From the NCBI GenBank assembly GCA_001940645.1, contig MDVS01000140.1, positions 1 through 18,577 on the forward strand: DNA of 18,577 bases. Direction: 5' to 3'. Of the stretch, positions 13,382 through 18,577 are shown in pieces. The notes beneath the pieces were generated by a model that did not search any database, was not told the origin of the DNA, and saw only the letters and a list, made by a program, of their open reading frames with translations. The stretch comes from Candidatus Heimdallarchaeota archaeon LC_3. GTDB taxonomy: Archaea > Asgardarchaeota > Heimdallarchaeia > Hodarchaeales > LC-3. Made by a program: the position numbers and the translations under genes. Every line of letters begins with the position of its first letter. Within the stretch, counting starts at the first letter, position 1.

Positions 13382-15036
13382 TTCGTCTATTTGTTGGGCA
13401 TACCTATTCCGGTATTCTTGGAACTCATCTCTTTATGCTATTACAACGATTAAAGCGTATTATTGGTAAGTTCCAGATAATTGGTGCTTCTGCAACAGTT
13501 GGTAACCCTAAAGAATTTTTTAAACGACTTACAGGACAAGAAATTGTTGTTATTTATTGTAAAGATAACGTAGCAAAACGTCCAACAATAGATATCTTGC
13601 TTGTAAGTCCGACCATTGATAAAAACGATAACTATAATGTCTCAGGATTAGTAAGAGACCTAGTATCTAATGAAAACGATCACACTTTGCTAGTGTTTCG
13701 CAATTCTCAACTATCATCTGAATATACATTTAGGGTATTATCGGATGAGTTAGGAAAACAAGTAGAGATCCATCGCGGAGGATTAAACAAGACTCATAGA
13801 CAAAATGTTGAATCGAAATTACGTGATGGCGAGATTAAAGCAGTTGTTTGCACCAGTTCTTTAGAATTAGGAATAGATGTTGGGGATATTTCTGGTGTAA
13901 TAACTCCGCTAGTCCCTATTAATAGTCTTTATCAAAGAATTGGTCGTGCAGGCAGAAGAAATAGACCAGCATTAGCGATACTGGAGTTAAGTAATGATGT
14001 GGTCAGTGAATATTATATCAGACATCCTAAAGAGTATTTTACTGATGTAACACCTATTACGTTTGAGACCAATAATCGGAGAATAATTTTTGATCACTTG
14101 CGGTTAGCAAAATATGAAAGACCATTTGAAAAGAATGAATTCAGAGAATATGACGATATACTAGAATTAATTGTAAAAAAGGAGAGAAGAGAACAAGAGG
14201 AAAAGGATTCCTCAGAGGAACAGACCACTGGAACAAAGAATATCCCAGTATTTTCACTACGAACATCGGAAGGATCAATGGAAATAAAATATTTTAACAA
14301 GATTATTGCTACCAGAGCCTTTCCATATGCATTCTGGGAATATTTTCCCGAAGCAAGACGATTCATTGCTGGAAACAAGTTTAAGGTAGTGGATGTCAAG
14401 AAAACAACACGATTCAATAGACCACATTATGTTGCTCAAGTAGAACGTATTGTTGGGGAGGATTACACTGTTATAAGACCGATCAGACTAGAATCATATG
14501 AATTTATTGGTGAACCCAGTCCTCTAAACAGATTAGCAAAAACAGAGGTACTGGTGGGTAAGGGAAAGATCATTTATACCATTAAAGGAGCTGAAACAAG
14601 ACAGGGAAGATCAAAAACAAGTAGTAAAATTCATTTCAGTCATTATTCTTATGTCCATAGAACTATTATCTTGGAATTAACTTTTGAAGATGAGATCGGA
14701 TTGGTAGTTTTACATACTCTACGCCACTTGTTACGAGCAGCAGTCCAGATGAAATTAGGATTACAATCAGAATATTTCTTCATACAAAATTCGCAAATGA
14801 AAAAGAAGTTAGTGTTATATGATGCCTCAGAAGGGGGAAATGGGAGTATTCTAACAATAATGAAGAGAGTTAAGTATATTTTTGAACGAATGCATCAAAT
14901 TATTGCTTCTTGTGAATGCTCTAATCCATATGGATGTCCAAAATGCACTTTTGATCTAAAATGTCGGAATCCCAAATGGGATTTAGATAAAGAGGCTACT
15001 ATAAATTTTTTGAGGAAATTAAGAAACAACAGATAG
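13342..15036 (+). CDS. MrfA/YprA-like DUF1998 helicase lacking its N-terminal ATP-binding half
   Basis: A 564-codon frame; recognisable from about residue 18. It starts inside motif II: HTYSGILGTHLFMLLQRLKR (20-39) is the text that follows DExH in MrfA/Lhr-like helicases, but the DE is gone. Motif III is GASATVGNP (48-56), motif V TSSLELGIDVGD (171-182) and motif VI QRIGRAGRR (198-206). The DUF1998 part has LYDASEGGNG (492-501) and a Cys cluster C524, C526, C532, C535, C541, likely the zinc site. The Q motif, Walker A and motifs Ia-Ib are missing, so it cannot bind and hydrolyse ATP as it stands. Residues 1-16 read across the antisense gene and are artefactual. Function of intact relatives: DNA repair of mitomycin-type lesions in bacteria. 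Probably a pseudogene despite a clean 3' frame. Confidence 0.7.
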   Translation: MWNMVNHSPNNNTIRLFVGHTYSGILGTHLFMLLQRLKRIIGKFQIIGASATVGNPKEFFKRLTGQEIVVIYCKDNVAKRPTIDILLVSPTIDKNDNYNVSGLVRDLVSNENDHTLLVFRNSQLSSEYTFRVLSDELGKQVEIHRGGLNKTHRQNVESKLRDGEIKAVVCTSSLELGIDVGDISGVITPLVPINSLYQRIGRAGRRNRPALAILELSNDVVSEYYIRHPKEYFTDVTPITFETNNRRIIFDHLRLAKYERPFEKNEFREYDDILELIVKKERREQEEKDSSEEQTTGTKNIPVFSLRTSEGSMEIKYFNKIIATRAFPYAFWEYFPEARRFIAGNKFKVVDVKKTTRFNRPHYVAQVERIVGEDYTVIRPIRLESYEFIGEPSPLNRLAKTEVLVGKGKIIYTIKGAETRQGRSKTSSKIHFSHYSYVHRTIILELTFEDEIGLVVLHTLRHLLRAAVQMKLGLQSEYFFIQNSQMKKKLVLYDASEGGNGSILTIMKRVKYIFERMHQIIASCECSNPYGCPKCTFDLKCRNPKWDLDKEATINFLRKLRNNR

Positions 15037-15092
15037 CTTAAATTCACTAAATTGAGTAAAGATATCTACATTACTATTATTATTATTGCTAA

Positions 15093-15302
15093 ATACTCTT
15101 TTTTTATTATTGGAATGATTGGAATTGCAGAAAATTAAATACTGATATTAAAATAAGCGATATTTGTTCAGATTTTGAATTTAAGAAACTAGTTCAGGAT
15201 TTGAATTACTCAGTTATGATGGATTTTAAACCAGAATTACTATACAAAGATAAAAATAACTATTCAATTCTTAAATATAATCCAAAAGATTATAAGGATT
15301 AA
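15093..15302 (+). other. gap before the Hsp70-like gene: short protein-like frame without a start
   Basis: Between 15036 and 15449 no proper gene is visible. The frame 15093-15302 is open for 69 codons and reads TDIKISDICSDFEFKKLVQD, then LNYSVMMDFKPELLYKDKNN and on to TAA. Its first ATG comes only at about residue 36, with no ribosome site. It may be the tail of a lost gene. A GC-richer patch follows at about 15349-15396 (CCGCCGAAGACGGAATCGGG and on); see findings. Confidence 0.25.
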
Positions 15303-15449
15303 AAAATACAAACATAACTATCGATATTTCATCCACTCAAATCTAATTTACCGCCGAAGACGGAATCGGGGCATGTTAGCGAAGTGTAATGATAGCGATA
15401 TTTACTTACATATAGTTGAAGAAATGTGTTTTTGTTAGAGGAATTTTCT

Positions 15450-17030
15450 TTGATCGTTGGAATTGATCTTGGGACAGTAAAATCGATTGTTGGTTATTGG
15501 GATGAAGTTGAGAATATTCCTAAAATAATTCCAGCTAAGAATGGCAAAAATTTTATCCCCTCTCTTGTTTTAGTGGATAAATTTGGTGATATTCACGTTG
15601 GTTGGGATGCATTTAATCATCCTGATAAATATAAAGAAAAAACTAATTACATCAGTTCCGTAAAGCGTGTTATGGGTACAAAAGGGGATACTGACAGAGA
15701 TCAATTGCATACCTATCCTCAGGAAATTTCAGCATTAATTCTTGATGAATTAAAAAAGCAAGCAGAGAATTACCTCCAAACAACAGTATCTAAAGCGGTT
15801 ATATCTATCCCTTCTCATTTTGATGATAATCAACGTAGAGCAACTTTGGAAGCGGCTCAAATAGCAGACTTAGAAGTTGTAAGACTTCTCAATGAAGCCA
15901 CCGCTGTAGCACTTAGGTACAAACAACTAAGTGATAATAAAAGCGATGAGAGGATTCTTGTTTTTGATATGGGGGGTGGTACTACTGATGTTTCTGTAAT
16001 AGAGGCAGGGGAAGGCGTCTATGAAGTTCTAAATGTTAAGGGTGATAGTCAATTGGGTGGAAATGATATTGATGTATTAATTGCAAACTATATAAAACAG
16101 CAATTAAAATATCAATATGATATTGACACGATTGATGATAAATTCGATAAATTCGAGTCATATTTACTTGATAAAGCTTCTGAGTTAAAAGAGGCATTAA
16201 GTTTTCATAACTCGTACGATATTGATCTTCATATGATCGCTGACAAGTATAAAAAATCTCAGAAAATCCAAATTACTCTTTCACGAGATCAATTCCTTAG
16301 TTTTTCTTCAGATCTTCTTGATAAAACTCTTTCGATAATGGATCTTGCTCTGAAAGATTCAAATATTAATTCTAATACACTCAGTTGTTGCATACTAATT
16401 GGAGGAGGGTGTTTTATTCCATACATTCAAGAAAAAGTAAAATCCATGTTTCATTGTCCAGTTCGGATTATAACAGATAATTCATGGGTCACTCAAGGAT
16501 CTGTTATTCAGGGATCTCTCTTCAGTGGTCATACTAAAGAAATGGTCCTTCTAGATATTGTTCCTGCTTCTTATGGAATAGGAACACTAGGTGGTATTTT
16601 TACTCCCATATTAGAAAAGAATACAGTTATTCCAACTAAAAAGTCTACTAACGTTACTTTAGATCTTAATTATTATCAAGATATTGGCCCGACTCAATAT
16701 TATTCAGAAATAACAATTCAAGTTTATACGGGAGAACAAGGAGAAGCACGAAAAAACGTACATCTCACGAATTTAATTTTAAAATTGAATAGAAGATATA
16801 TGAAAACTAAGCTACCAACTTTTGCGGTAACTATCGAAATTGATTCGAATATGCTTCTTAGCGCTTCTGTGAAAGAGTTAGGAACAAATAATATTACTTC
16901 AGCTATTATTCGAGCTCCTTTTGGATTAAATCAAACACAGATCTCTTTAATGAAAAAAAAGATAATAGATAGGAAAATTCCATTAAATATAAAAAGAAAA
17001 TTTTTGAAATATTTCAATTTTGTCAAATAA
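15450..17030 (+). CDS. Hsp70 (DnaK)-like chaperone without the C-terminal lid
   Basis: 526 aa from TTG 15450. ATPase motifs are well kept: phosphate 1 IVGIDLGTVKS near the N-terminus, SVKRVMG with the catalytic-type Lys (K72 in this numbering), phosphate 2 FDMGGGTTDVSVIE (172-185), adenosine motif LIGGGCFIPYIQEKV, and the linker-region text PASYGIGTLGGIFTPILEKN. The beta substrate-binding part follows (IQVYTGEQGEARKN, then ASVKELGTNN). The protein ends shortly after GLNQTQISLMKKKI, so the roughly 100-residue helical lid is absent. NEPTAAA reads NEATAVA, and the usual AVAxGAA is degenerate (WVTQGSVIQG). Start choice: GAGG with an 8-nt spacer precedes TTG 15450; GTG 15426 is in frame but has no ribosome site. 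No DnaJ or GrpE gene is nearby, so it is likely a divergent, specialised Hsp70. Confidence 0.85.
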   Translation: MIVGIDLGTVKSIVGYWDEVENIPKIIPAKNGKNFIPSLVLVDKFGDIHVGWDAFNHPDKYKEKTNYISSVKRVMGTKGDTDRDQLHTYPQEISALILDELKKQAENYLQTTVSKAVISIPSHFDDNQRRATLEAAQIADLEVVRLLNEATAVALRYKQLSDNKSDERILVFDMGGGTTDVSVIEAGEGVYEVLNVKGDSQLGGNDIDVLIANYIKQQLKYQYDIDTIDDKFDKFESYLLDKASELKEALSFHNSYDIDLHMIADKYKKSQKIQITLSRDQFLSFSSDLLDKTLSIMDLALKDSNINSNTLSCCILIGGGCFIPYIQEKVKSMFHCPVRIITDNSWVTQGSVIQGSLFSGHTKEMVLLDIVPASYGIGTLGGIFTPILEKNTVIPTKKSTNVTLDLNYYQDIGPTQYYSEITIQVYTGEQGEARKNVHLTNLILKLNRRYMKTKLPTFAVTIEIDSNMLLSASVKELGTNNITSAIIRAPFGLNQTQISLMKKKIIDRKIPLNIKRKFLKYFNFVK

Positions 17031-17307
17031 GAAAATAACAATTAAAAATGTCATGAGAGAAAAGAAAAATCCTCTGTTAGGATGTAATAAAATAAATTAC
17101 ATTGATTATTAAACTTATGGACTGATCTAAGAGTTGTTCTGAATAATTTTTTATCAATTAATCAATTCAAATTTTCTTAGCCTTAATTCTTCCTGCAATT
17201 ATTATGACCTTATTACTACAATTCTAATTGTATAAGAGCTCTTATTAAAGTTAAATCCTTCTTATTTTTTAGTAAATAATTATTAAGTGAATACAATGAA
17301 TCCATTT

Positions 17308-17520
17308 TCATAAATACCTCAATTCATCCTTTGTTACTCCCTTTTTACAATAATGTTCTTGCCAGATTCTTTTCAGATTCTTCTTTTCTTCACTCCAAGG
17401 ATTCTTCATTCCCTTAAGTAGCATCTCTCCACAGCCACATGCTACTGATACTGGTTCATAAACTCTTCTCTCTTCTTTTGATAGCACTTTTTTCTTTTCT
17501 CTAAATCGTTCCTTTCTCAA
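17308..17520 (-). CDS. small basic Cys-containing ORF, 70 aa
   Basis: The product is very charged at the N-terminus (RKERFREKKKVLSKEERR), then has VACGCGEMLLKGMKNPW and WQEHYCKKG. Cys 28, 30 and 58 with His 56 could bind zinc, but no family is recognised. The start is TTG 17520 without a ribosome site; GTG 17487 is an alternative. It overlaps, on the opposite strand, an open stretch leading into the TraB-like gene, so one of the two readings in this overlap is probably not coding. The surrounding 17031-17307 holds nothing I can identify. Confidence 0.35.
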   Translation of the reverse strand: MRKERFREKKKVLSKEERRVYEPVSVACGCGEMLLKGMKNPWSEEKKNLKRIWQEHYCKKGVTKDELRYL

Positions 17521-17617
17521 AGAATTTTATCAAAAAAGACATCTTTCATTTGATAATTCCTTAATTCAATCGAATAACATCTTTTTTTTAGGAGTTGAGC
17601 ACGGTTGTCAATATTGT

Positions 17618-18157
17618 ATGGAAAATATCAGAAATCTTATGAAAAAGGAAAATTTTACAGCAATTGGACTTGAAATCGATTTTATTAGATTGTTTTCTTA
17701 CCATGAATTAGAAAAATCTAAGAACTTAGGGGATAATTCATTGATTGCTAAATTTCAAAAAATTAATTTTTCAAAAAGTTCTCTGTGGGATGATGACTTT
17801 CATGAATTAAGCTTGTTAGCATGGTATGCTTTTCATACTTTTCCTGGACAAGAGATGTGGGAATCAGTTCAAATTGCAGAAAATACAGGTATTCCATATT
17901 TTCTATTAGACCAAAATATCCATACTATGCAAAGGGAAGTTCAAAATTTAAGCACAGATCGAAATCACATAGTAATAGATAAGCGGGATTTAAAAATGGT
18001 CACAAAACTACTGAAAATCCTGTGTCAATTAGATGAGGATGCAAAATTTTTGTGTATCGTTGGAAGGGCTCATCTAAATGGATTGTTTTCAAGGTATGAA
18101 ACGATCCAACAACTGGGCAGCAAAAAACTTTACCCAATTTTATTATGGGAAGGATAG
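17618..18157 (+). CDS. TraB/PrgY-like protein, N-terminus unresolved
   Basis: 179 aa from ATG 17618. The C-terminal motif VGRAHLNGLF (148-157) matches the conserved GxxH...G segment of TraB/PrgY/GumN-type proteins, and IGLEIDFIRLF (16-26) matches their 'vgLElD..R' strand. In the same frame, just upstream of the ATG, the sequence reads IFFLGVEHGCQYC (17579-17617), the expected first strand with its conserved His. This frame is open back to 17462 but has no ATG, GTG or TTG before 17618. The gene is therefore either truncated at its 5' end, or starts on a rare codon such as ATT or ATC. Family members are implicated in peptide-signal inhibition or are membrane-associated hydrolase-like proteins; a function here is not predictable. 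Confidence 0.55.
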   Translation: MENIRNLMKKENFTAIGLEIDFIRLFSYHELEKSKNLGDNSLIAKFQKINFSKSSLWDDDFHELSLLAWYAFHTFPGQEMWESVQIAENTGIPYFLLDQNIHTMQREVQNLSTDRNHIVIDKRDLKMVTKLLKILCQLDEDAKFLCIVGRAHLNGLFSRYETIQQLGSKKLYPILLWEG

Positions 18158-18190
18158 CGCAGATGAAAATTATTCCCAATAAATTAATCT

Positions 18191-18223
18191 TTTAGAGTAT
18201 CGACATCATTTAGCGATACATGA
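18191..18223 (+). repeat. 15-bp tandem motif, site 3
   Basis: TTTAGAGTATCGACATCA (18 nt) followed by TTTAGCGATACATGA (15 nt). It reproduces the 18 + 15 order seen at 9718-9750, more than 8 kb away. It lies about 110 nt upstream of the start at 18333, much as site 2 lies about 117 nt upstream of the AbrB-type gene. It probably binds the same regulator. Confidence 0.65.
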
Positions 18224-18332
18224 TTTCTTGATATTTTTAAAATTTTAACGCAATCGAGTTAAACATTGTTTGATAATTTCAATCTTTTTACAAAAAAAAT
18301 ATTTATCATTTTGTTGGAAAGGGAATATTGCC

Positions 18333-18577
18333 TTGAACGAAAAATATAATGAAAAACTTGTGAGAATTAAAGAACAAGGCTATGTTACATTAAATGATTG
18401 GTATGAATTATATACAATTTCAATAATAGATGTAGATTTTATTAAGACATTTGACGATTTTGAGAAGAATACTGGATCTAAATTTAATGTAGTTCTTAAG
18501 GAGAGGACAAAACGATTTCAGGAAATTAATAACAAATTGACTACTTATTTCACAAGAGAAGAACTATTTTCTCCCGA
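18333..18577 (+). CDS. start of an unknown gene, cut by the window edge
   Basis: The frame is open from TTG 18333 to the end (81 codons): MNEKYNEKLVRIKEQGYVTL, then NDWYELYTISIIDVDFIKTF and a charged helical stretch TKRFQEINNKLTTYFTREEL. GGGA with an 8-nt spacer precedes the TTG; a TATA-like ATATTTAT lies 27-34 nt upstream. The text GYVTLNDWYELY might belong to a DNA-binding domain, but no family is recognised. It shares the tandem 15-bp upstream motif with the AbrB-type gene, so the two are likely co-regulated. Confidence 0.55.
   Translation, partial: MNEKYNEKLVRIKEQGYVTLNDWYELYTISIIDVDFIKTFDDFEKNTGSKFNVVLKERTKRFQEINNKLTTYFTREELFSP

Noticed and set aside
14094..14417. 107-codon minus-strand ORF
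   Set aside because: Antisense to the conserved helicase frame.
1..18577. CRISPR array, tRNA or rRNA genes
   Set aside because: No regular repeat-spacer pattern, no T-loop GGTTCGA in a cloverleaf context, and no rRNA-like stretch was found. The only periodic repeats are the short tandem motifs described above.

Overview
This is an AT-rich accessory region from an archaeon. The archaeal reading rests on TATA-like boxes about 28-35 nt upstream of ATGs that would give leaderless or nearly leaderless mRNAs (1198, 9882), GGAG/GAGG ribosome binding sites with frequent TTG starts, a SpoVT/AbrB-type protein, an MrfA-type DUF1998 helicase, and a secreted protein with an archaeal-type C-terminal membrane anchor. 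An Asgard lineage (Heimdallarchaeia-like) would fit the composition and protein style, but this is inference: the window has no rRNA, tRNA or core housekeeping gene to settle it.

Layout. 1-1000: the 3' end of a possible DDE transposase and a GNAT acetyltransferase. 1.2-9.4 kb: an island of unfamiliar proteins mixed with gene wreckage. It holds a HEPN-like protein (RNAFSH motif), a chimeric pseudogene ending in an XPD/DinG helicase tail, a methyltransferase-like protein beside a PD-(D/E)XK nuclease, a secreted protein, a second HEPN-like protein (YNSFKH), a dead AAA/OLD-type ATPase, and an AlbA_2 (Schlafen-type) protein. 9.4-10.6 kb: a repeat-rich regulatory region ahead of an AbrB-type regulator and a small membrane protein. 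10.6-13.4 kb, minus strand: two near-identical 81-aa winged-helix regulators from a local duplication of about 350 bp (each with the same palindrome over its TATA box), plus small membrane proteins, one interrupted by an in-frame stop, and a 34-aa gene. 13.3-15.0 kb: an MrfA-type helicase whose N-terminal half is missing. 15.4-17.0 kb: an Hsp70-like protein without a lid. 17.3-18.6 kb: a small Cys-containing ORF, a TraB-like protein whose first conserved motif lies upstream of any start codon, and the start of an unknown gene.

How the parts may work together. The best candidate for a functional unit is the minus-strand pair of PD-(D/E)XK nuclease (5947-4742) and methyltransferase-like protein (4639-3038). 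It resembles a restriction-modification arrangement, but the methyltransferase has an eroded SAM-binding motif. HEPN, AlbA_2 and the ATPase remnant suggest a defence or mobile-element island under rapid turnover. The best regulatory signals are a 15-bp tandem motif shared by the promoters of the AbrB gene (9882) and the gene at 18333, and the conserved 22-bp palindrome in front of both winged-helix genes, which suggests autoregulation. At least three genes are visibly broken, and several more lack an N-terminus.
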